Shown here one piece after another: positions 1 to 7,113 of a stretch of 64,000 nucleotides of DNA. A program made the position numbers and the translations under genes. The DNA is from Thermohalobaculum sp035527255. Its GTDB lineage: Bacteria; Pseudomonadota; Alphaproteobacteria; Rhodobacterales; Rhodobacteraceae. The notes under the pieces were generated by a model, which did not search any database, was not told where the DNA came from, and worked only from the letters and a program-made list of their open reading frames with translations. Each line of letters opens with the position of its first letter. Within the stretch, counting starts at the first letter, position 1. The DNA is taken from assembly GCA_035527255.1 (NCBI GenBank), contig DATLAW010000237.1, positions 1 through 64,000 of the forward strand. The letters run 5' to 3'.

Positions 1-641
1 ACAAGAAGGAAATCGAAGCCCGCGTTGCCCAGATCCGTCAGCAGACCGAGGACACCACCTCGGACTACGACAAGGAGAAACTGCAGGAGCGTCTGGCCAA
101 GCTGGCCGGCGGTGTTGCCGTTATCCGCGTCGGTGGGTCCACCGAGATCGAGGTTAAGGAGCGCAAGGATCGCGTCGATGACGCGCTGAACGCTACCCGC
201 GCTGCGGTTCAGGAAGGCATCGTTGTTGGTGGCGGCGCTGCGCTGCTGCACGCCTCGAAGGTGCTGAAGGACATGAAGGGCGAGAATGCCGACCAGGATG
301 CAGGCATCCAGATCGTGCGCCGCGCCATTCAGTCGCCGCTGCGTCAGATTGCCGAGAACGCCGGTGTCGATGGCGCTGTGGTTGCCGGCAAGGTGATGGA
401 CTCGAAGGACGAGAAGTTCGGCTTCGACGCCCAGACCGAGCAGTATGGCGACCTGATCAAGTGGGGCATCATCGACCCGGCCAAGGTCGTGCGCACCGCA
501 CTTGAAGACGCCGCGTCGGTGTCCGGCCTGCTGATCACCACCGAGGCGATGGTTGCCGACAAGCCCGAGCCGAAGGGCCAGGGCGGCGGCGCCGGCATGC
601 CCGACATGGGTGGCATGGGCGGCATGGGCGGCATGATGTAA
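1..641 (+). CDS. groEL: 60 kDa chaperonin GroEL, C-terminal part
   Basis: The gene enters the window from the left; the reading frame runs from base 3 and gives the last 212 residues of the chaperonin large subunit, an ATP-driven cytosolic protein-folding cage working with GroES. The visible part covers the end of the apical domain and the second halves of the intermediate and equatorial domains. Family landmarks are the nucleotide-contacting GIVVGGGAALL segment and the flexible Gly-Met tail GGMGGMGGMM that ends typical group I chaperonins. A strong hairpin terminator follows the stop. groES would be expected just upstream, outside the window. Identification is secure. Confidence 0.98.
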   Translation, partial: KKEIEARVAQIRQQTEDTTSDYDKEKLQERLAKLAGGVAVIRVGGSTEIEVKERKDRVDDALNATRAAVQEGIVVGGGAALLHASKVLKDMKGENADQDAGIQIVRRAIQSPLRQIAENAGVDGAVVAGKVMDSKDEKFGFDAQTEQYGDLIKWGIIDPAKVVRTALEDAASVSGLLITTEAMVADKPEPKGQGGGAGMPDMGGMGGMGGMM

Positions 642-668
642 TCACGCCAAGTTTGGCGCGAGAGTTTG

Positions 669-698
669 GGGCCGCTTCCGCAAGGGAGCGGCCCTTTT
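669..698 (+). terminator. Rho-independent terminator of groEL
   Basis: An 11-bp GC-rich stem with one G-T wobble (arms 669-679 and 684-694, loop GCAA) is followed directly by TTTT. It starts 27 bases after the groEL stop codon. Confidence 0.9.
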
Positions 699-992
699 CT
701 GTTGTGGGCATTTTGCAGGGTATGTGATCGGCGGTGTTTTCTCAACTTTGGACAGATAGCTAACATATTGAAACAAAGCAGAATCTGAAAAACGCGTTCG
801 TTACGGTTAAGAAAACCTGAGCGAGATTTGCCTCGCGATGCTTCAATCAGGCGCATGCGTTTGCCTGGGCCGGATCGGGAGCCCGCCTTCATTTCCGGCA
901 ATCGCGTATGAAATTTTTCCCACTCCCGCTAGCGCGCCGCGCCGCTTCGCGCTATCGGTTGTGCCACAGGCTCGCACCCGGAGGAAATTCCC
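699..992. other. Intergenic stretch between groEL terminator and transaminase gene
   Basis: No gene, tRNA or clear promoter was recognised here. The first half is relatively AT-rich (about 715-830) and is the likely place for the promoter of the downstream transaminase, but I could not pick a convincing -35/-10 pair. The last 20 bases carry the GGAGGAAA ribosome binding site of the next gene. Confidence 0.5.
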
Positions 993-2387
993 ATGGCCCA
1001 TGACACCGCTATGCTGACCAATGCCCAGACCCGCGACATCGAGGCGTTGCTGCATCCCTATACCAATCCCGCCGCGCACCGGAAGGTCGGCGCGCACCTA
1101 ATCGAGCGTGGTGAGGGGATCTATGTCTATGACGACCAGGGGCGGAAGTTCATCGAAGGGCTGGCTGGCCTTTGGTGCTGCGGGCTGGGGTTCGGCGATG
1201 CTGAGCTGATCGAGGCGGCCAAGGAGCAGTTGGATAGATTGCCCTACTACCATCTGTTCGGTGGGCGCACCCACGAGCCGGCCATCGAGCTGGCCGAGAA
1301 GATCAAGGAGCTGTACCCGGTGCCGATGGCGCGGGTGATCTATTCGTGCTCGGGCTCGGAGGCCAACGACACCCAGGTCAAGTTGGTCTGGTACATGATG
1401 AATGCCCTGGGCAAGCCGCAGAAGAAGAAGATTATCGCCCGCAAGCGCGGCTATCACGGGGTGACGTTGGTTTCCGCCTCGCTGACCGGGTTGCCGCTGA
1501 ACCATGGCTCATTCGACCTGCCGTTCGATTTCGTCAAACACACCACGTCGCCGCATTTCTGGCGCGAGGGAAAGCCGGGCGAGACCGAGGCCGAGTTTAC
1601 CGCCCGGCTCGCGCAGGACTTGGAGGACATGATCCTGACCGAGGGGCCGGACACCGTGGCCGCCTTCATCGCCGAGCCGGTGATGGGTGCGGGCGGCGTG
1701 ATCGTGCCGCCGAAGGGCTATTTCGAGGCGATCGCGCCGATCCTGCAGAAATACGACATCCTGTTCATCGATGACGAGGTGATCTGCGGCTTCGGGCGGA
1801 CCGGCAACTGGTTTGGGGCCGAGACCTTCAAGATGCAGACGACCAGCGTGTCGATGGCCAAGCAGATCACCGGCGCCTATGTGCCCCTGTCGGCAGTGGC
1901 GATCAACGCCGAGATGGCGGATGCGATCGAGGCGGAAGCGTCGCGTTATCCCGGGCTGGGTCATGGCTTCACCTATGGCGGGCACCCGCTGGGTTGCGCT
2001 GTGGGCGTCAAGACGCTGGAGATCTACCAGCGGCGCGACATCGTCGGCCATGTGCGCAAGATGGCGCCGATCTTCCAGGCCAAACTGCGGTCCTTTGCCG
2101 ACCACCCATTGGTTGGCGAGGCGCGCGGGGTCGGCCTGATGGGGGCGCTGGAGCTGTCGCCGGACAAGGCCAACAAGGGGTCGTTCAAGGAATTCGGCAA
2201 GGTCGGCGGCAAGCTGATGAACGAGCTGCTGGGCCACGGCATCATCCTGCGCGCCATGGGCGACGTGGTCGGCCTGTGCCCGCCGATGATCATCAACGAA
2301 GCCGAGATCGAGGAGCTGTTCGCGCCAATGGAAACGGCGCTGGATGCGACTTATCAGTGGGCGAAGGCGGAGGGTCATTTGGGGTGA
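993..2387 (+). CDS. Class III PLP-dependent omega-transaminase (amine:pyruvate type)
   Basis: A 464-residue fold-type I aminotransferase. It would move an amino group from an omega-amine or amino acid to a keto acid such as pyruvate, using pyridoxal phosphate in the cytosol. Visible signatures: phosphate-binding SGSEAND (about 120-126), the YHG motif near 154-156, HFWREGKPGETE typical of amine:pyruvate transaminases (189-200), EPVMGAGGV (228-236), FIDDEVICGFGRTG (258-271) whose Asp contacts the pyridine nitrogen, and the Schiff-base lysine in SMAKQITGAY (K290). The ATG has a strong GGAGGAAA site seven bases upstream. It stands alone between groEL and an oppositely oriented small gene. Substrate cannot be read from sequence; beta-alanine, putrescine, taurine or 5-aminovalerate are all possible. 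Confidence 0.88.
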   Translation: MAHDTAMLTNAQTRDIEALLHPYTNPAAHRKVGAHLIERGEGIYVYDDQGRKFIEGLAGLWCCGLGFGDAELIEAAKEQLDRLPYYHLFGGRTHEPAIELAEKIKELYPVPMARVIYSCSGSEANDTQVKLVWYMMNALGKPQKKKIIARKRGYHGVTLVSASLTGLPLNHGSFDLPFDFVKHTTSPHFWREGKPGETEAEFTARLAQDLEDMILTEGPDTVAAFIAEPVMGAGGVIVPPKGYFEAIAPILQKYDILFIDDEVICGFGRTGNWFGAETFKMQTTSVSMAKQITGAYVPLSAVAINAEMADAIEAEASRYPGLGHGFTYGGHPLGCAVGVKTLEIYQRRDIVGHVRKMAPIFQAKLRSFADHPLVGEARGVGLMGALELSPDKANKGSFKEFGKVGGKLMNELLGHGIILRAMGDVVGLCPPMIINEAEIEELFAPMETALDATYQWAKAEGHLG

Positions 2388-2399
2388 CGGCAACACTCC

Positions 2400-2618
2400 C
2401 TAAGGCTTATTCCCTCGATTAACATTGTCGCGGGTCGAGTTGTCCGGATTATCGCGTGCGTATTCGCGTTCGTTTATCTTCACAACATGAGCGCCAGGGT
2501 GTTCGCCGCGCTTAATCTCCGCAACAACGTTTCGGCGCGGAACATCCTTTCGTGCCCCGATATCGTAGTGCTCATTTCTACCGCCTGGCCCGTCGTTCCG
2601 ACCTCGAATCTTTGTCAT
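2400..2618 (-). CDS. Small DUF3892-like protein
   Basis: A 72-residue, very polar protein starting MTKIRGRNDGPGG and ending NPDNSTRDNVNRGNKP. The segment VVAEIKRGEHPGAHVVKINEREY (about 31-53) has the layout of short DUF3892-type domains, in which a conserved helix and a xG-x-H turn precede two strands; I offer that family only tentatively. The start is supported by AGGAG seven bases upstream of the ATG and by a TATTAT box about 30 bases upstream. It converges on the transaminase gene with a 12-base gap. No signal peptide or cysteines are visible. A longer open frame upstream of this ATG lacks a ribosome site and was not used. Function unknown. Confidence 0.6.
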   Translation of the reverse strand: MTKIRGRNDGPGGRNEHYDIGARKDVPRRNVVAEIKRGEHPGAHVVKINEREYARDNPDNSTRDNVNRGNKP

Positions 2619-2647
2619 TGGTCCACTCCTGTTCTCTATCTGTACAT

Positions 2648-2676
2648 ATAATACCCTATTTCGGCGCGAGTCGGAA
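2648..2676 (-). promoter_or_regulatory. Candidate promoter of the DUF3892-like gene
   Basis: On the minus strand TATTAT (2648-2653) lies 17 bases downstream of TTCCGA (2671-2676), giving a sigma70-like arrangement about 30 bases upstream of the ATG at 2618. The -35 match is weak. Confidence 0.4.
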
Positions 2677-2722
2677 TACCCGCCTTCAAAAAATTTGCCG
2701 CCGGACACTTGAACACGCGAAG

Positions 2723-3211
2723 ATGGCAAACATCGCGATTGGCACGGCACCAGAGGTTCTAGTGACGGACGGTTCTTCAAACCGACTCCCCTACCCCGGC
2801 TCCTGCCATTGCGGCAGCGTTACGGTCGCGTTCGGCATAACCGGCCCTCTCGCCGACCTCCCGCTAGGCCGTTGCGAGTGTTCCTTCTGTCGACGCCATG
2901 GCGCACGGACAGTCACCGACGCCGGTGGCGCGTTGGTGATCCGTGCCAAAGCCGGGGCGCTGCACCGCTACCGCTTCGGCTTGCGCATCACCGATATGCT
3001 TCTCTATACGGAATGCGGGGTCAATGTTGCTGCGCTGATCACCCATGAAGGTCAGGACTACGCCACCCTGAACTCCAACGTGCTTGATTGCCGAGACAGC
3101 CTGGACACTGCCCCACTGCTGGCCTCGTATGGCGGCGAGACGGCTGAGGCGCGGATTGCGCGACGGCTGGCCAAATGGACCCCGGCTCGGTTAGAGATTG
3201 CGGATGGATGA
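2723..3211 (+). CDS. GFA/CENP-V family zinc-binding protein
   Basis: A 162-residue member of the glutathione-dependent formaldehyde-activating enzyme (GFA) superfamily. The zinc-site pattern is visible as GSCHCGS (C28, C30) followed by CECSFC (C51, C53, C56) and a later TECGVN cysteine. The family name comes from a proposed role in S-hydroxymethylglutathione formation, but most members have no proven reaction. The open frame extends to a GTG at 2552, but the ATG at 2723 gives the expected domain start; no strong ribosome site marks either. Its stop overlaps the start of the following EamA transporter by eight bases, so the two are probably translationally coupled. The N-terminal 20 residues before the domain look poorly conserved. 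Confidence 0.75.
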   Translation: MANIAIGTAPEVLVTDGSSNRLPYPGSCHCGSVTVAFGITGPLADLPLGRCECSFCRRHGARTVTDAGGALVIRAKAGALHRYRFGLRITDMLLYTECGVNVAALITHEGQDYATLNSNVLDCRDSLDTAPLLASYGGETAEARIARRLAKWTPARLEIADG

Positions 3212-4145
3212 TCCGCTCCCCCAAAACCCGCTGCGCGGCATTGGCCTGAAGGTCGCCTCGGTTTTCGTATTTATGGCGATGTCGACCTGCGTCAAGGTTG
3301 TTGCCATCGACGTCCCCACCGGCGAGGTCGTGTTCTTCCGTTCGTTCTTCGCCATTCCGGTGATCCTGGCCTGGCTGTGGATGAAGCACGACTTTCGCGT
3401 CGGGTTGAGGGCGGCCAACCCGATTGGCCATTTTTGGCGCGGGCTGGTCGGCGGCACGTCGATGGCGCTGGGGTTCACAGCGCTTGGGCTATTGCCGCTG
3501 CCCGAGGTGACCGCCATCGGCTATGGCACCCCGGTGCTGGTCACGATATTTGCCGCGATGTTCCTGGGCGAGCGGATTCGAGCATACCGGCTGGGGGCTG
3601 TGGCACTGGGGCTGGTCGGGGTGATGATCGTGGTCTACCCGCGGTTGACCGGGCTGTCGGTCGAGAGCGCCACCAAGCTCGAGACCATCGGGGCGATGGC
3701 GGTGTTGATGTCGACGGTGTTTTCGGCGCTGGCGGCATGTTTCGTGCGAAAGCTGGTACAGACCGAGTCGACCACCGCGATCGTGTTCTACTTTTCGCTG
3801 ACCTGCTCGGCGTTGGCGCTTCTGACGCTGCCGTTCGGCTGGATCGTGCCTAGCCCGACCCAGGCGGCGTTTCTGATCGCGGCAGGGCTGCTGGGCGGGG
3901 TCGGGCAAATCCTGCTGACGTCGAGCTACCGTTATGCCGACACGGCAGTGATCGCGCCGTTCGAATATACCTCGATGCTGCTGGCGCTGGGGGTGGGTTG
4001 GTTTATCTTCGCCGAGGCGCCGACGGGGCCGATGCTGGTAGGGGCGGGGATTGTGGTGGCGTCCGGGCTGATCATCATCTTCCGCGAGCGGCAACTGGGG
4101 CTGGAACGCGGCAAGTCGCGCAAGGTAATGACGCCGCAGGGGTGA
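3204..4145 (+). CDS. EamA/DMT family transporter
   Basis: A 313-residue inner-membrane protein with about ten hydrophobic helices arranged as two EamA repeats (roughly 13-140 and 155-290), the hallmark of drug/metabolite transporters. Between the repeats and near each repeat end are the usual short charged loops (FLGERIRAYRLGAVALG, FAEAPTGPMLVGAGIV). The ATG at 3204 overlaps the stop of the GFA gene; a TTG two codons upstream is a less likely start. It is followed after five bases by a DUF952 gene and then pyrD, so the four genes form one transcription unit. Substrate unknown; S-adenosylmethionine, amino acids or other small metabolites are family possibilities. Confidence 0.85.
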   Translation: MDDPLPQNPLRGIGLKVASVFVFMAMSTCVKVVAIDVPTGEVVFFRSFFAIPVILAWLWMKHDFRVGLRAANPIGHFWRGLVGGTSMALGFTALGLLPLPEVTAIGYGTPVLVTIFAAMFLGERIRAYRLGAVALGLVGVMIVVYPRLTGLSVESATKLETIGAMAVLMSTVFSALAACFVRKLVQTESTTAIVFYFSLTCSALALLTLPFGWIVPSPTQAAFLIAAGLLGGVGQILLTSSYRYADTAVIAPFEYTSMLLALGVGWFIFAEAPTGPMLVGAGIVVASGLIIIFRERQLGLERGKSRKVMTPQG

Positions 4146-4150
4146 GGCAA

Positions 4151-4495
4151 ATGCTGATCTACAAGATACTCACAGGCCCGCAATGGGCGGCGCTGGAGCG
4201 CGACGGCGAGACTGTCGGGGCGCCGGTCGATCTGGCCGATGGGTTCGTGCATTTCTCGACGGTCGGCCAAGTGGCGGAGACAGCGGCGAAGCATTTCGCC
4301 GGGCAAGCCGGGCTGATGGTGTTGGCGGTGGATGCGGACGCGCTGGGCGAGGCGCTGAAATGGGAGCCGTCGCGCGGCAACGCCCTGTTCCCGCATCTCT
4401 ATGCGCCCCTGCGGCGGGCGAATGTGGTTTGGGCAAAGCCCCTGCCCCTCGGCGCAGACGGGGTGCATGAGTTTCCGGCGGAATTGACCGGATGA
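4151..4495 (+). CDS. DUF952 family protein
   Basis: A 114-residue soluble protein matching the DUF952 layout: MLIYKILTGPQW at the N terminus, the LADGFVHFST block near residue 34, and a central LKWEPSRGNALFPHLY segment. Family function is unproven. The gene has GGTGAGG just upstream of the ATG, and its stop overlaps the pyrD start as ATGA, an arrangement seen repeatedly in alphaproteobacteria, suggesting co-expression with pyrimidine synthesis rather than a demonstrated role in it. Confidence 0.82.
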   Translation: MLIYKILTGPQWAALERDGETVGAPVDLADGFVHFSTVGQVAETAAKHFAGQAGLMVLAVDADALGEALKWEPSRGNALFPHLYAPLRRANVVWAKPLPLGADGVHEFPAELTG

Positions 4496-5544
4496 GCCTG
4501 TTGGAACAGGCCGGGCTGCGGGCCCTACGTTGCCTCGACCCGGAGACGGCACATGGGTTGGCGCTGAAGGCGCTGGCGGCGGGGCTGGGGCCGAAGGGCG
4601 GGCCGGTGACCTCGCCCCGGCTGGCGACCGCGCTGGCCGGGCTGGATTTGCCCAACCCGGTCGGAATCGCCGCCGGATTCGACAAGAATGCCGAGGTGGT
4701 GCGGGCGGCACTGGCCGCCGGGCCGGGGTTTGTCGAGATCGGCGCGGTGACGCCCAAGCCACAACCGGGCAACCCACGGCCACGGCTGTTCCGGCTGGCC
4801 GAGGACCGGGCGGCGATCAATCGCTTCGGCTTCAACAATCGGGGCATGGCGGCGGTGGCGGGCCGGTTGGCAGCGGCACGGGGGGCGGGCGTGGTTGGCG
4901 TCAATCTGGGTGCCAACAAGGACACGGCGGATCGGGCCGAGGACTATGTGACGGTGCTGCGCCATTTGTATGCCCACGCGGATTTCTTCACCGTCAATGT
5001 CTCGTCGCCGAATACCGAGCGGTTGCGTGACCTGCAGGGGCGGGCGGCGCTGGATGCGTTGCTGGGACGGGTGATGGCGGCGAAGAAGGATCTGGGCGGG
5101 GCCAAGCCGGTGTTCCTGAAGATCGCGCCGGATCTTTCGGAGGCGGAGCTGGCCGACATCGCGGGGCTGGTGCTGGAGCATCGGCTGGACGGGGTTATCG
5201 CCACCAACACGACGCTGAACCGCGAGGGACTGACCAGCCGCCACGCAGGTGAGGCAGGCGGGCTGTCCGGCCAACCGCTGTTCACGCGCTCGACCGAGGT
5301 GCTGCGGCAGCTGTACCAGATGACCGGCGGAAAGGTGCCGCTGATCGGAGTTGGCGGCATTGCCACGGCGGAGCATGCCTATGCGAAGATCCGGGCTGGC
5401 GCGAGCGCTGTGCAGCTATACACCGCGATGGTATATGGCGGCATCAGCCTGCCCGGGCAGATCGCCCGAGGGCTGGACCGATTGCTGGAACGGGACGGTT
5501 TTGGGGCGGTGGCCGAGGCGGTTGGGGTCGATAACGCCGTCTGA
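4492..5544 (+). CDS. pyrD: Dihydroorotate dehydrogenase (quinone), class 2
   Basis: A 350-residue flavoenzyme that oxidises dihydroorotate to orotate in pyrimidine synthesis and passes electrons to ubiquinone at the inner membrane. Class 2 features: an N-terminal membrane-associating helix region (about 1-30), NPVGIAAGFDKNAEVV, the FGFNNRGM block, catalytic-serine motif NVSSPNTERLR, the lysine-containing KIAPDLSEAEL, IATNTTLNREGL, and the FMN phosphate-binding GVGGI and GASAVQLYTAMVYGG near the C terminus. Length is normal for the family. The start overlaps the DUF952 stop by four bases. It converges on the MATE gene with a four-base gap and no obvious terminator between. Confidence 0.97.
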   Translation: MSLLEQAGLRALRCLDPETAHGLALKALAAGLGPKGGPVTSPRLATALAGLDLPNPVGIAAGFDKNAEVVRAALAAGPGFVEIGAVTPKPQPGNPRPRLFRLAEDRAAINRFGFNNRGMAAVAGRLAAARGAGVVGVNLGANKDTADRAEDYVTVLRHLYAHADFFTVNVSSPNTERLRDLQGRAALDALLGRVMAAKKDLGGAKPVFLKIAPDLSEAELADIAGLVLEHRLDGVIATNTTLNREGLTSRHAGEAGGLSGQPLFTRSTEVLRQLYQMTGGKVPLIGVGGIATAEHAYAKIRAGASAVQLYTAMVYGGISLPGQIARGLDRLLERDGFGAVAEAVGVDNAV

Positions 5545-5548
5545 GAAT

Positions 5549-6886
5549 TTATGCAGGAATGGCGCGGGCCTCGAGCCGGGGGTAGGCGAAAGCGAGGGTC
5601 ACCGCCCGCAGCGTCATCCATATCCATAGCGCACCCCACAGGCCATGGTTGCCGTATGCCTCGGTCATCGCGTAGCTGAGGGGGAAGAAAACCGCGGCTG
5701 AGATGATCATCGCGTTGCGCATCAATGGGCCTTCGGTGGCGCCGATGAAGATGCCGTCGAATTGGTAGGCCATGACGGCAACCAAGGGCAGCAGCGTCGC
5801 CCACAGGGCATGGGCCTGGGCAACCGCACGCACCGCCTCGACATTGGTGAACAGCCGGACTATCGGATCAGCGAGCAGGCTGAGCGCGAGGGCGATCAGG
5901 GCAGCCAGCGCCACCGCCGATACCGAGCTGACCACCGCCGCCCGGCGCAGCCGCGCCCGACTTTGCGCGCCCAACGCCTGGCCGACCAACGCCTCGGCGG
6001 CAATGGCGAAACCATCGAGAGCGTGCGAGGCCAGATAGAGGAACTGCAGCAGGATTCCGTTCGCCGCCAGCACGATATCGCCCTGCAGCGAGCCAAGCCG
6101 GGTCATCCAGGCGAAACTGCTGGTCAGCATCAGGGTGCGAATGAAGATGTCCCGATTAAGCGCCATCACCTGGGTCAGTTCCGCCGGGTTGAGGATGCGG
6201 GCCCAATCGAAACGCCAGTCCGGCGGCGCGATCTGCAGGGCGCGCTGGCGCACCCGCCATAGGCCGAGGCCAAGGCCGCAGGACACCGCCAGAACGGTGC
6301 CGAGCGCCACGCCCTCGACACCCCAGCCGAAGCCGAGAACAAAGATCAGGTTCAGCGCGATGTTGGTCAGCGAGATTACCATCTGGATCTCGAACAGCCG
6401 CCGGGTCATGCCTTGGCCAGCGAACCAGCCCATCACGGCATAGTTCAGCAATTCCGCCGGGGCGCCCCAGATGCGGATATCGACATAGGCGCTGCCCAGC
6501 GCCTTGGCCTCGGCGCTGCCGGCGAACAGGGTCATGGCGCCAGCGCGCAGCGGCAGTTTGGCCAGGATCAGCACCGCTGCGATGGCCAGCGCGATCACTC
6601 CGGCGCGGGCCAGCGTGTTCATCACCCGGCGGCGGTCGTCGGCGCCAAGCGCCTGTGCGGTCAGGCCGGAGACGCCCATTTGCAGGAAGTTGAAGACCAC
6701 GAACAGCAGCGTGATGATGGCAGCACCCAGCGCCACGGCGGCGAGGTAACTCGCCTGGCCCAGATTGCCGATGATCGCTGTATCGATGGCGCCCTGCAAC
6801 GGCACCATCGCGTTCGACAGCACCACCGGCAAGGCGATGGCGGCGACGCGGGCGTAGGTGATCTCGCGCGGGGCTGCATGGGTCAT
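5549..6886 (-). CDS. MATE family efflux transporter
   Basis: A 445-residue membrane protein with about 12 transmembrane segments in two MATE halves. The N-terminal half carries LSNAMVPLQGAIDTAIIGNLG, the conserved region of helices 1-2, and the second half begins around NRDIFIRTLMLTSSFAWM. Such proteins export cationic drugs or metabolites, or flip lipids, driven by H+ or Na+. Sequence style is closest to the DinF-type branch rather than NorM, an impression only. The start ATG has only a weak ribosome site. It is divergent from the hybrid kinase gene (about 227 bases between starts). Confidence 0.9.
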   Translation of the reverse strand: MTHAAPREITYARVAAIALPVVLSNAMVPLQGAIDTAIIGNLGQASYLAAVALGAAIITLLFVVFNFLQMGVSGLTAQALGADDRRRVMNTLARAGVIALAIAAVLILAKLPLRAGAMTLFAGSAEAKALGSAYVDIRIWGAPAELLNYAVMGWFAGQGMTRRLFEIQMVISLTNIALNLIFVLGFGWGVEGVALGTVLAVSCGLGLGLWRVRQRALQIAPPDWRFDWARILNPAELTQVMALNRDIFIRTLMLTSSFAWMTRLGSLQGDIVLAANGILLQFLYLASHALDGFAIAAEALVGQALGAQSRARLRRAAVVSSVSAVALAALIALALSLLADPIVRLFTNVEAVRAVAQAHALWATLLPLVAVMAYQFDGIFIGATEGPLMRNAMIISAAVFFPLSYAMTEAYGNHGLWGALWIWMTLRAVTLAFAYPRLEARAIPA

Positions 6887-7113
6887 TCGGCGCTCGCGGT
6901 TCGGGCGGGCAGTAACGCCGCTTGCCGTGGACGCATTCTAGGGTGTCGGCGCAGACAATTCCACTAACGGATTCACCGGGCGATCAGTCGTGCGAAATAC
7001 CAGTGAGACGAGGCCACGCGCCTGTATCGCAAGCCTGGCGCTGCGCGGAATTAACCTTGTGGTAAGCCCATTCGTGTCACCACGGTCGCGTAGCAATTTG
7101 TTGGAACAGTACG

